The position numbers and the translations under genes were made by a program. Source: Paracoccaceae bacterium (GTDB lineage: Bacteria; Pseudomonadota; Alphaproteobacteria; Rhodobacterales; Rhodobacteraceae). From it: DNA of 7,007 nucleotides. Shown piece by piece: positions 1-4,890 of this stretch. Below the pieces are notes generated by a model. It was not told the origin of the DNA and made no database searches. It saw only the letters and a program-made list of their open reading frames with translations. The stretch spans positions 1 through 7,007 of the forward strand of contig WFTU01000300.1 in NCBI GenBank assembly GCA_015485375.1. The letters are read 5' to 3'. Within the stretch, counting starts at the first letter, position 1, and every line of letters begins with the position of its first letter.

Positions 1-368
1 GCCAGCAAATCCTGCATATCCAGATGGCACCCACCCTTTTCCGCACGACGTTTTCCAAGCGTCAGCAGGCGCGAAAGACGGGCATAGGCCGGACGGTCCT
101 GCGGCAGCGCCACCCAGTCCAGCGGGCTGTCGCGCAAAACCAGACGGCAACCGACAATGAGTTTCGGCAGGTGTCGGCCCTCTTCCGCCTCGCGGCGCAG
201 TTCCTTTAGTGCAGAGTAGGCCCGCACAACGCCGGCCAGCGAGTTCCGGTCGGTGATGGCAATAGCCGCCAGATCAAGTTCCACCGCCCGTTTGACCAGT
301 TCCTCGGGGTGCGATGCGCCGGTCAGGAAGGTAAAATTGGAAGTGACACAAAGCTCGGCATAGCTCAT
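1..368 (-). CDS. dnaE2: Error-prone DNA polymerase DnaE2, N-terminal part (runs off the left edge)
   Basis: DnaE2 is the C-family polymerase of the ImuA-ImuB-DnaE2 translesion system, which copies past damaged bases in the cytoplasm and causes induced mutation. Only the first 122 codons are present, of a family of roughly 1,000-1,150 residues. The protein begins MSYAELCVTSNFTFLTGAS and continues into HPEELVKRA and AIAITDRNSLAGVVRA, the start of the PHP domain (residues about 3-80). The usual metal-binding H-x-H after YAEL reads C-V-T here (residues 7-9), so this part of the PHP metal site is lost. The ATG at 368 overlaps the imuB stop as ATGA, and AGGGGG lies 7 bases upstream (376-381), which fixes the start and suggests translational coupling. 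Identity is from recognition of the family pattern and the gene order. Replicative DnaE is the alternative, but the context argues against it. Confidence 0.93.
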   Translation of the reverse strand, partial: MSYAELCVTSNFTFLTGASHPEELVKRAVELDLAAIAITDRNSLAGVVRAYSALKELRREAEEGRHLPKLIVGCRLVLRDSPLDWVALPQDRPAYARLSRLLTLGKRRAEKGGCHLDMQDLL

Positions 369-1831
369 GCAAATTCCCCCTGCACGAACCAGCCGGGGTT
401 TTGCGGGGTGTAGAACAACCACAACCGCCACCCCTGTCGGGTGTCCACCTTCCAGTAGTCCCGCACACCGGAACGCCAGTTTTCATCCGCCATCCACCAC
501 TCCGGCGCAATACGCTCCGGTCCGGTAACGCGCCCTGTAGTCAACGACATGCGCCGCCAGCGAAAACGGGCGGGCGGGCGCGAACCGTGGCCTTTGATCG
601 CTTCGGGCGGGAACAATCGCAAGGGGCGCGGGCGCAGAGTGATCCATGCGCCTTCCGCCGTGCTATAGGCGACAGGGGCGATAATATGGCTGCGCTCGGG
701 GATGTGGCTGTCGGCCGGCAAAAACCGCTGGATATTCTCCAACCCGATCCGGTTGCCGAGGCGGGTGAGAAGATCGTCAAGCCGGTTTCCCTGCCCTGCC
801 CCCGCGTGCCCGATCTGCTCGACCGGCAGCGTCTCTACCTGCACAGCCTCCAGCCGTATCCGATCGATTCCGTATCCCGCGTCCACATCCGCCACGCCCC
901 GCTCGAACAGCGGCAGGATGCGCGCCGCGTCCCGTAACGGGCGGGCAAGGTGCAACTCCACCTGCCGGTTGCTCTGGTCCACCCGCTGCAGGGTCAGTTG
1001 CAAGACCCGCACCCCTGTCTGTTGCGCTTTCAGTTTGTCGCACAGACGTTCCAGCAACCGCTCCGTGGCCGCCATGACATCGGAGCCGAGGCCGATCGGC
1101 TCCGGCAGGGAAATCCGCACCCCGTAATGCGGCGGCTCCCGCAACGGCGATATTTCTTCGGGACAACGACCGAGCGCCTGATCCAGCCGCAACAAAACCT
1201 CCGGCCCGAAACGACGGGTGAGCGTAGCACGGGGTAAAGCAACCAGATCGGCAATGCTCCGCACCCCGAGCCGTTGCAGTGTAACGCAGGTTTTCTCCTC
1301 CAGCCGCAGCGCGGCAACCGGCAAGGACGCTATATGCGTTTGTGTTTCCCCTGTTTCCGCAATCCCTGCTCCAAAATGCGCCAGCGCCCAGGCCGCGCCC
1401 CGCGTATCTGCCAGCCCGAGACGAGCCCTCACTCCTGCCCGCTTCAGGCCGCGCCGCATAATATCGAGCAGCGCCGCCTCTCCACCAAACAGATGTGCCG
1501 AGCCGGTGATATCCAGCAGCAACCCGTCATTCCCGTCGAGGCCCACCCACGGACAATACCGTTTTGCCCAGCGTGCCAGCATATGCAGAAACCGGCCATC
1601 GGCCCGCACATCCACCGGACGGCTTTGCAAGTCTGGACAAAAGGCGCGCGCATCGGAATAGCCCATTCCCCGATGCAGGCCGCTATCTTCGGCCTGACGG
1701 TTCAGACAATACAGGCGCTCCGTATTTCCGTACCGGTGTGTGACAACAAAAGGCCCGTCAAACGGGTGCGCGCGCAACACCCGATCGCTCGGCAGCCTTG
1801 GAAACCACACTGACACGACGCGCTTCTGCAT
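365..1831 (-). CDS. imuB: ImuB, inactive Y-family polymerase-like protein
   Basis: ImuB is the adaptor of the mutasome: a Y-family polymerase fold without catalytic activity that links DnaE2 to the sliding clamp and to ImuA. The protein has 488 residues, normal for the family. The N-terminus reads VVSVWFPRLPSDRVLR, where active Y-family enzymes carry a catalytic aspartate motif. The second catalytic motif (SIDEA type) reads N-D-G-L-L-L-D at 101-107, so the glutamate is missing. A helix-hairpin-helix-like region lies at about 185-221 (LGVRSIADLVALP). The C-terminus (437-488: GPERIAPEWW, VRDYW, LWLFY, WFVQGEFA) is typical of ImuB. I see no clear clamp-binding motif; QVETLPV at 331-337 is the nearest candidate. 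The ATG at 1831 lies inside imuA (74-base overlap), and only a weak GGG precedes it. A consensus LexA box sits 27-41 bases upstream, so damage induction is likely. Confidence 0.95.
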   Translation of the reverse strand: MQKRVVSVWFPRLPSDRVLRAHPFDGPFVVTHRYGNTERLYCLNRQAEDSGLHRGMGYSDARAFCPDLQSRPVDVRADGRFLHMLARWAKRYCPWVGLDGNDGLLLDITGSAHLFGGEAALLDIMRRGLKRAGVRARLGLADTRGAAWALAHFGAGIAETGETQTHIASLPVAALRLEEKTCVTLQRLGVRSIADLVALPRATLTRRFGPEVLLRLDQALGRCPEEISPLREPPHYGVRISLPEPIGLGSDVMAATERLLERLCDKLKAQQTGVRVLQLTLQRVDQSNRQVELHLARPLRDAARILPLFERGVADVDAGYGIDRIRLEAVQVETLPVEQIGHAGAGQGNRLDDLLTRLGNRIGLENIQRFLPADSHIPERSHIIAPVAYSTAEGAWITLRPRPLRLFPPEAIKGHGSRPPARFRWRRMSLTTGRVTGPERIAPEWWMADENWRSGVRDYWKVDTRQGWRLWLFYTPQNPGWFVQGEFA

Positions 1832-2339
1832 CCCATTTCACATTCCATGCACATAATGTTCCTGATTTGTTCTTTATAATTTCCCAACGCTGCAGAGTCG
1901 AGTCCGTCGCATCGAAAACCGAAGCACAACGCCAACGCGTCTCGGCCGCATTACTGCCTGCGCCCTCGGGAACAAGACAAAGCCCTGTGGATTTCCCCGC
2001 CTCAGCTGCCAGTTGCAAACGCCGCCCCGCCGTCAGGCTGACCGGTTCCGAAATCTCCATGACAGCAAGGGCCACGGCGCCGGACCGCAAGACTTCCTCG
2101 GCCACCGCCAGCACTTCCCGCTGGTGTCCGGCCCGCGCCAGCAACAGACGGTGCGGGTCAAGATAAGCCCCGAAACCGGCCGGATTTATCTGCGCCCCCC
2201 GCCAGCCCTCGCAAATCCACAAAACCGGGCCATCCAGCCGCCCGCCAAGTGCAAAGGCAAACGCCGTTGCCGCAGGCCCGCAAACCTCGTGCGTGCGCCC
2301 CTTGCGCAGGGGAAAACTGTCTGAAAAACCGGATGTCAT
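1758..2339 (-). CDS. imuA: ImuA, RecA/SulA-like mutasome accessory protein
   Basis: ImuA is a RecA-fold accessory protein of the ImuA-ImuB-DnaE2 translesion system; in model species it binds ImuB and is needed for induced mutagenesis. From the ATG at 2339 it has 193 residues, slightly short for the family. Features seen: GRTHEVCGPAATAFAFAL (14-31), the position of the RecA nucleotide loop but without the Walker-A lysine; the core strand ALAVMEI (90-96); and a conserved-looking tail RWEIIKNKSGTLCAWNVKWD (151-170). A TTG six codons upstream (2357) is an alternative start. Neither start has a convincing Shine-Dalgarno sequence. I prefer ATG because a TATTAT -10-like hexamer ends 6 bases before it, which fits a leaderless message. 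The last 74 bases overlap imuB. Its 3' end carries AT-rich codons (ATA, TTA, TCA, TGT) that double as a promoter and LexA box for imuB. Confidence 0.88.
   Translation of the reverse strand: MTSGFSDSFPLRKGRTHEVCGPAATAFAFALGGRLDGPVLWICEGWRGAQINPAGFGAYLDPHRLLLARAGHQREVLAVAEEVLRSGAVALAVMEISEPVSLTAGRRLQLAAEAGKSTGLCLVPEGAGSNAAETRWRCASVFDATDSTLQRWEIIKNKSGTLCAWNVKWDAEARRVSVVSKAAERSGVARAPV
1858..1872 (-). promoter_or_regulatory. LexA (SOS) operator upstream of imuB
   Basis: On the plus strand this reads GTTC-CTGATTT-GTTC, an exact match to the alphaproteobacterial LexA consensus GTTC-N7-GTTC (GAAC-N7-GAAC on the transcribed strand). It directly follows a -10-like TATAAA and would cover the transcription start, the usual place for LexA repression. 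It lies 27-41 bases before the imuB ATG, within imuA. Caution: the ImuA residues K-N-K-S-G-T encoded here favour part of the motif by chance. Confidence 0.65.
1873..1901 (-). promoter_or_regulatory. Candidate internal promoter for imuB-dnaE2
   Basis: Reading the minus strand, TCGACT (1896-1901, 4 of 6 matches to TTGACA) is followed after exactly 17 bases by TATAAA (1873-1878). Predicted initiation near 1866 falls inside the LexA box and leaves a 5' leader of about 35 bases before the imuB ATG. It lies wholly inside the imuA coding region. This is inferred from the hexamers only. Confidence 0.4.
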
Positions 2340-2345
2340 CGGGGA

Positions 2346-2373
2346 ATAATACAGCAAAAACCGCAGAGATAAA
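2346..2373 (-). promoter_or_regulatory. Weak candidate imuA promoter
   Basis: On the minus strand TATTAT (2346-2351) resembles a -10 element. It ends 6 bases before the imuA ATG, so a transcript from it would be nearly leaderless. The -35 is poor: TTTATC at 2368-2373 with a 16-base gap. A degenerate LexA-like sequence GTTT-N7-TTTC lies just upstream (2382-2396). Read-through from the tRNA-Gln promoter is the alternative, since no terminator is visible between the two genes. Confidence 0.25.
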
Positions 2374-2412
2374 CTCTGGCGGAAAGGATGCCAAACAATG
2401 TTGTAAATAATC

Positions 2413-2486
2413 TGGCTGGGGAACCAGGATTCGAACCTGGACTAACAGAGTCAGAGTCTGCGGGTCTACCGTTAACCTATTCCCCA
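2413..2486 (-). tRNA. tRNA-Gln (anticodon CUG)
   Basis: The minus strand folds into a complete cloverleaf of 74 bases including an encoded CCA. The acceptor stem TGGGGAA pairs with TTCCCCA and has the U1-A72 pair typical of bacterial tRNA-Gln. The D arm is GGTT/GACC. The anticodon stem GCAGA/TCTGT encloses the loop C-T-CTG-A-C, giving anticodon CTG (reads CAG). The variable loop has 4 bases and the T arm is CCAGG-TTCGAAT-CCTGG. The discriminator is G73. CAG is the favoured Gln codon in GC-rich genomes. The gene lies 73 bases upstream of the imuA ATG on the same strand, with no hairpin plus T-run between them. Confidence 0.97.
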
Positions 2487-2497
2487 GTAGAGCCTGT

Positions 2498-2526
2498 CAT
2501 TTACGCGCCCGATCTTCGGAGGTCAA
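2498..2526 (-). promoter_or_regulatory. Promoter of tRNA-Gln
   Basis: The minus strand reads TTGACC (2521-2526), 17 bases, then TAAATG (2498-2503). This is a good sigma-70-type promoter that would start transcription about 5 bases before the mature tRNA 5' end at 2486. Confidence 0.65.
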
Positions 2527-2543
2527 GAGGGCGAATAGCAGAT

Positions 2544-2563
2544 TTTGTCAGCAGTTTGTCAGC
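2544..2563. repeat. Tandem 9-base direct repeat, 11-base period
   Basis: TTTGTCAGC occurs at 2544-2552 and 2555-2563 with AG between them. The 11-base period puts both copies on nearly the same face of the helix. The repeat sits between the divergent tRNA-Gln promoter (about 18 bases upstream of its -35) and the PepSY gene, so it could serve either. No regulator is assigned. Confidence 0.4.
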
Positions 2564-2565
2564 TT

Positions 2566-2593
2566 TTGCGTGCTATGCGAACTCCGGTATTGC
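2566..2593 (+). promoter_or_regulatory. Weak candidate promoter for the PepSY gene
   Basis: TTGCGT (2566-2571), a 16-base gap and TATTGC (2588-2593) are the best hexamer pair on the plus strand before the gene. Initiation would be near 2600, leaving a leader of about 40 bases. Support is limited to partial hexamer matches. Confidence 0.2.
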
Positions 2594-2641
2594 ATTAACG
2601 ATACACCAGATGATTCACCCCCGCGAAACGAGACACGAACA

Positions 2642-3235
2642 ATGAAACCGGCTACGCGCGCAACTATATTGAAAACCCTGAGAACCCTGCATGGCTGGCT
2701 CGGCGTCATCATCATGCCATGGGTGCTGATCGCGGGTTTCACCGGATTTTACCTGAATCACAAGCAGGCCGTTCTGTCGGTCATCGAGCCTGCGCCCTAT
2801 GACGAGGCGCAATTCGATACATGGCCCGACCCGCAGGAAGGTACGCTGACGCAGGCGCTGAAACTGGCGGCGCAAAACTGGACCGATGAACGGGTTTCGA
2901 CCATCGAGGAGAAGCCTTACCACAACCGTCCCGCCATTATCGTGACCAAGCCCTCGGGCCAGATCATCGTCAGCAAACCGACGGGGCATTACTACATCAA
3001 AACCACCTTCCGGCGGAAAACATTTGCTCCGGACGGAACGGAGCTGGATTCCAAGATCTACTGGGGCAGCATTTTCGGCTGGCTGCACGCCCGCGGCTGG
3101 CTCGGAACACGTTTCGGGACGTGGCTGATGGATATCACCAGCCTTGCGCTTATTGCCTTCGCGCTTAGCGGCATGTTCCTGTGGTGGATGCCGCGCGCCA
3201 AGAAATTCGCGCGACTGGTCCGGCGAAAGGCTTGA
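2642..3235 (+). CDS. PepSY-associated two-helix inner membrane protein
   Basis: The protein has 197 residues with the layout of the PepSY-associated TM-helix family. A short basic N-terminus precedes TLHGWLG (15-21) and a first membrane segment at about 20-38 (VIIMPWVLIAGFTGFYL). A soluble, presumably periplasmic middle follows at about 45-145. The second segment at about 160-182 (WLMDITSLALIAFALSGMFLWWM) ends in a very basic tail (RAKKFARLVRRKA). Before helix 2 lies WLHARGWLG (147-155), which echoes the first motif, so H17 and H149 are candidate functional histidines. Relatives are often found near iron uptake or reductase functions, but the substrate and role are unknown. The ATG at 2642 is chosen because upstream codons lack family character; GAGA 8-9 bases before it is a weak ribosome binding site. 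Its stop overlaps the -35 of the next promoter. Confidence 0.85.
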   Translation: MKPATRATILKTLRTLHGWLGVIIMPWVLIAGFTGFYLNHKQAVLSVIEPAPYDEAQFDTWPDPQEGTLTQALKLAAQNWTDERVSTIEEKPYHNRPAIIVTKPSGQIIVSKPTGHYYIKTTFRRKTFAPDGTELDSKIYWGSIFGWLHARGWLGTRFGTWLMDITSLALIAFALSGMFLWWMPRAKKFARLVRRKA

Positions 3236-3260
3236 TTGGCGGCCGGCAAGCTGCCATAAG
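3232..3260 (+). promoter_or_regulatory. Candidate promoter of the leader peptide and cysS
   Basis: TTGATT (3232-3237), exactly 17 bases, then CATAAG (3255-3260); each hexamer matches the consensus at 4 of 6 positions. The predicted start 6-7 bases downstream coincides with the ATG at 3267, which would make the leader peptide leaderless and explain its lack of a ribosome binding site. The spacer also contains a weak hairpin (GGCGGC 3238-3243 with GCTGCC 3250-3255) without a T-run, so I do not call a terminator for the PepSY gene. Confidence 0.4.
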
Positions 3261-3266
3261 CGCCAC

Positions 3267-3311
3267 ATGAGAACCGTATTTTGCATTTGCGAGATTTGTA
3301 TTATCTGCTGA
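3267..3311 (+). CDS. Candidate cysteine-rich leader peptide upstream of cysS
   Basis: ATG to TGA encodes 14 residues, MRTVFCICEICIIC. Four are cysteine (6, 8, 11 and 14, codons TGC, TGC, TGT, TGC), and the last cysteine codon is followed directly by the stop. The frame lies 79 bases upstream of cysS and is not in phase with it, so it is not a missed N-terminal extension. Leader peptides rich in the amino acid used by the downstream gene are the hallmark of ribosome-mediated attenuation. Here a shortage of charged tRNA-Cys would stall ribosomes on the Cys codons and could raise cysS expression. There is no Shine-Dalgarno sequence, but a promoter-like element places the transcript start on the ATG. 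Alternatives are a chance frame or a small metal-binding peptide. The function is inferred from composition and position only. Confidence 0.5.
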   Translation: MRTVFCICEICIIC

Positions 3312-3390
3312 CATATCGTCCGCGGCGCGTTCTTGTGTTTCCTTCCCATGATCAAAATGCTAGGCCCGCCGCAGGGAATTTGCGACTGGA
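3312..3390 (+). promoter_or_regulatory. cysS leader RNA with possible RBS-masking pairings
   Basis: The region holds two possible pairings around the likely cysS ribosome binding site AGGGAA (3373-3378): GCGGCG (3322-3327) with CGCCGC (3367-3372), and TTCCC (3343-3347) with GGGAA (3374-3378). GGCGC (3324-3328) can instead pair with GCGCC (3260-3264) just before the leader ATG. An 8-base direct repeat ATTTGCGA occurs in the leader frame (3285-3292) and before cysS (3378-3385). No hairpin with a T-run is seen, so translational control fits better than a terminator. All pairings are short. Confidence 0.25.
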
Positions 3391-4782
3391 ATGGCCATGA
3401 CCGAGATCAGACTTTACAACACCAAAACCCGCCGCAAGGAGGTTTTCGAGCCGATCGATGCCGAGAATGTCCGCATGTATGTTTGCGGCCCGACGGTCTA
3501 TGACCGCGCCCATATCGGCAACGCCCGCCCCGTGGTGGTGTTCGACACGCTGTTCCGCCTGCTGCGCCATGTCTATGGCCACTATGCGGTGCGCTATGTG
3601 CGCAATTTCACCGACGTGGATGACAAGATCAACGCCAAGGCTGCCGAGACGGGCCGCGATATCCGCGACATCACTAACGAGACGATCGAGTGGTATCACC
3701 ACGATATGGACGCCCTCGGCGCCCTGCGTCCGACCTTCGAGCCGCGGGCGACGGAATACATTGGCCAGATGATCGCGATGATTCAGGTGCTGATTGAAAA
3801 GGGCCACGCCTACGCGGCCGAGGGGCATGTGCTGTTCGACGTCAATTCCTATGACAAATACGGTACGCTGTCGGGGCGCAAGCTGGAGGATATGCGTGCG
3901 GGCGAGCGGGTGGAGGTTGCGGATTACAAGCGCGACCCGATGGATTTTGTGCTGTGGAAACCCTCGGCCGGCGACCAGCCGGGATGGGACTCCCCGTGGG
4001 GCTATGGCCGCCCCGGCTGGCATATCGAGTGTTCCGCCATGTCGCTGGAACTGCTCGGCGACAGTTTCGACATTCACGGCGGAGGCATTGATTTGCAGTT
4101 TCCGCACCATGAGAACGAGATAGCCCAAAGCTGCTGCGCCAACCCGCATGGCGACTTTGCCAATATCTGGATGCACAATGAAATGGTGCAGGTCGAGGGC
4201 AAGAAAATGTCCAAGAGCCTCGGCAATTTTTTCACGGTCAAGGACCTGCTGGACAAGGGCATCCCCGGCGAAGTGATCCGCTTCGTGCTGCTGTCCACGC
4301 ACTATCGTTCGCCGATGGACTGGACGGAGAAGAAGGTGAAGGAGGCGGAGGCGACTCTGCGCAAATGGCGCCACCAAACAAACGGTGTCGACGAAGGGGA
4401 AATTTACCAGCCTTTTGTGGACGCGTTAGGGGATGATCTGAACACACATAAAGCAATTTCCGAGTTACACCACCTTTCAACAGCTGGCGACGTTACAACA
4501 TTGCTGGCGTCGGCAAAGTTGCTCGGATTTCTGACTCCGGAGCTCGGCGGTTGGGAGAACAAGGGTCCACTGGATGGCCCAGAGTTGTCTAAACTAGACG
4601 ATGTTCAGCGCACCCTCGCGAAGATTCGCGCTCGGGCGATAGAAAACAAGGATTTTGCGGAGTTTGACAGCTATAAAGCGAAAGTCGCAAATGCGGGTAT
4701 TTCAGTAAAAATTTCACGCGATGGCGTTGTGCTGGAACCGAACGACAACTTTGACAGTGGCAAACTATGGGCGCTGGAGTAA
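3391..4782 (+). CDS. cysS: Cysteinyl-tRNA synthetase
   Basis: CysS is the class I synthetase that joins cysteine to tRNA(Cys) in the cytoplasm using ATP (EC 6.1.1.16). It is full length at 463 residues. The catalytic Rossmann domain has MYVCGPTVYD (29-38) and the HIGH motif H-I-G-N (41-44). The zinc that binds cysteine thiol is held by C32, C214 (WHIECSAM), H239 and E243 (FPHHENE). The KMSKS motif is at 272-276. The C-terminal helical anticodon-binding domain runs from about 320 (DDLNTHKAI at 348-356). ATG at 3391 is chosen because AGGGAA lies 12 bases upstream; ATG at 3397 (MTEIRLYNT) is also possible. A Cys-rich frame upstream suggests cysteine-dependent control. Odd: by hand count, G or C at the third codon position drops from about 79% (codons 191-330) to about 53% (codons 331-463), with TTA, ACA, GCA and TCA codons appearing, while the frame stays open. 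Confidence 0.97.
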   Translation: MAMTEIRLYNTKTRRKEVFEPIDAENVRMYVCGPTVYDRAHIGNARPVVVFDTLFRLLRHVYGHYAVRYVRNFTDVDDKINAKAAETGRDIRDITNETIEWYHHDMDALGALRPTFEPRATEYIGQMIAMIQVLIEKGHAYAAEGHVLFDVNSYDKYGTLSGRKLEDMRAGERVEVADYKRDPMDFVLWKPSAGDQPGWDSPWGYGRPGWHIECSAMSLELLGDSFDIHGGGIDLQFPHHENEIAQSCCANPHGDFANIWMHNEMVQVEGKKMSKSLGNFFTVKDLLDKGIPGEVIRFVLLSTHYRSPMDWTEKKVKEAEATLRKWRHQTNGVDEGEIYQPFVDALGDDLNTHKAISELHHLSTAGDVTTLLASAKLLGFLTPELGGWENKGPLDGPELSKLDDVQRTLAKIRARAIENKDFAEFDSYKAKVANAGISVKISRDGVVLEPNDNFDSGKLWALE

Positions 4783-4817
4783 CTCTAATGTGGTCCACTG
4801 TATTCAAACGAAGCAGA

Positions 4818-4850
4818 ATGCCCGCCCACGCCCCCCACGGGGGCGGGCAT
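4818..4850 (+). terminator. GC-rich hairpin after cysS
   Basis: ATGCCCGCCC (4818-4827) and GGGCGGGCAT (4841-4850) form a perfect 10-bp stem with a 13-base loop. The same bases can fold another way: CGCCCCC (4829-4835) with GGGGGCG (4839-4845), loop CAC. No T-run follows on either strand, so it is not a standard intrinsic terminator. It lies 36 bases after the cysS stop and could slow or end transcription, or be part of the cimA leader. Confidence 0.45.
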
Positions 4851-4875
4851 ATGATCTTAGCTGTGCCAAGATCAT
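4851..4875 (+). promoter_or_regulatory. Perfect inverted repeat just before the cimA RBS
   Basis: ATGATCTT (4851-4858) and AAGATCAT (4868-4875) are exact reverse complements separated by 9 bases. The repeat abuts the GC-rich hairpin on one side and ends 2 bases before the cimA Shine-Dalgarno sequence. It could be a dyad operator or an RNA hairpin that affects translation initiation. No regulator can be named. Confidence 0.4.
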
Positions 4876-4877
4876 TC

Positions 4878-4883
4878 AGGGAG
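4878..4883 (+). promoter_or_regulatory. Ribosome binding site of cimA
   Basis: AGGGAG sits 7 bases before the ATG at 4891. It is one of the clearest Shine-Dalgarno sequences in the window and fixes the cimA start. It lies immediately downstream of the inverted repeat at 4851-4875. Confidence 0.8.
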
Positions 4884-4890
4884 AACCCGG

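Noticed and set aside
2421..2436. GAAC-N8-GAAC resembling a LexA box before imuA
   Set aside because: The spacing is 8, not 7, and the bases belong to the acceptor stem and T arm of tRNA-Gln.
2413..2486. tRNA gene as an integration site for a mobile element
   Set aside because: No partial repeat of the tRNA 3' end, integrase or composition change is seen beside it within the window.
2670..2684. GAAA-N7-GAAC resembling a LexA box in the PepSY gene
   Set aside because: It has one mismatch and lies inside the coding region with no downstream promoter or SOS gene, so it is probably chance.
3238..3255. Hairpin after the PepSY stop as a terminator
   Set aside because: It has only 6 pairs with one G-U and no T-run; the same bases fit better as the spacer of a promoter.
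2615..3355. A 246-codon open frame on the minus strand opposite the PepSY gene
   Set aside because: The plus-strand frame has membrane helices and family motifs; the antisense translation does not.
3348..3515. Small frame starting at ATG 3348 and overlapping the cysS start
   Set aside because: It is out of phase with cysS, its translation follows the shadow of cysS codons, and there is no ribosome binding site.
3549..3564. GTTC-like direct repeat in cysS (GTTC-N8-GTTC type)
   Set aside because: The spacing is wrong and it lies in a conserved coding stretch (VFDTLF).
3352..4377. A 341-codon open frame on the minus strand opposite cysS
   Set aside because: It is antisense to a clear cysS with all catalytic motifs. 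Long antisense frames are common in GC-rich genes, and the translation shows no recognisable domain.
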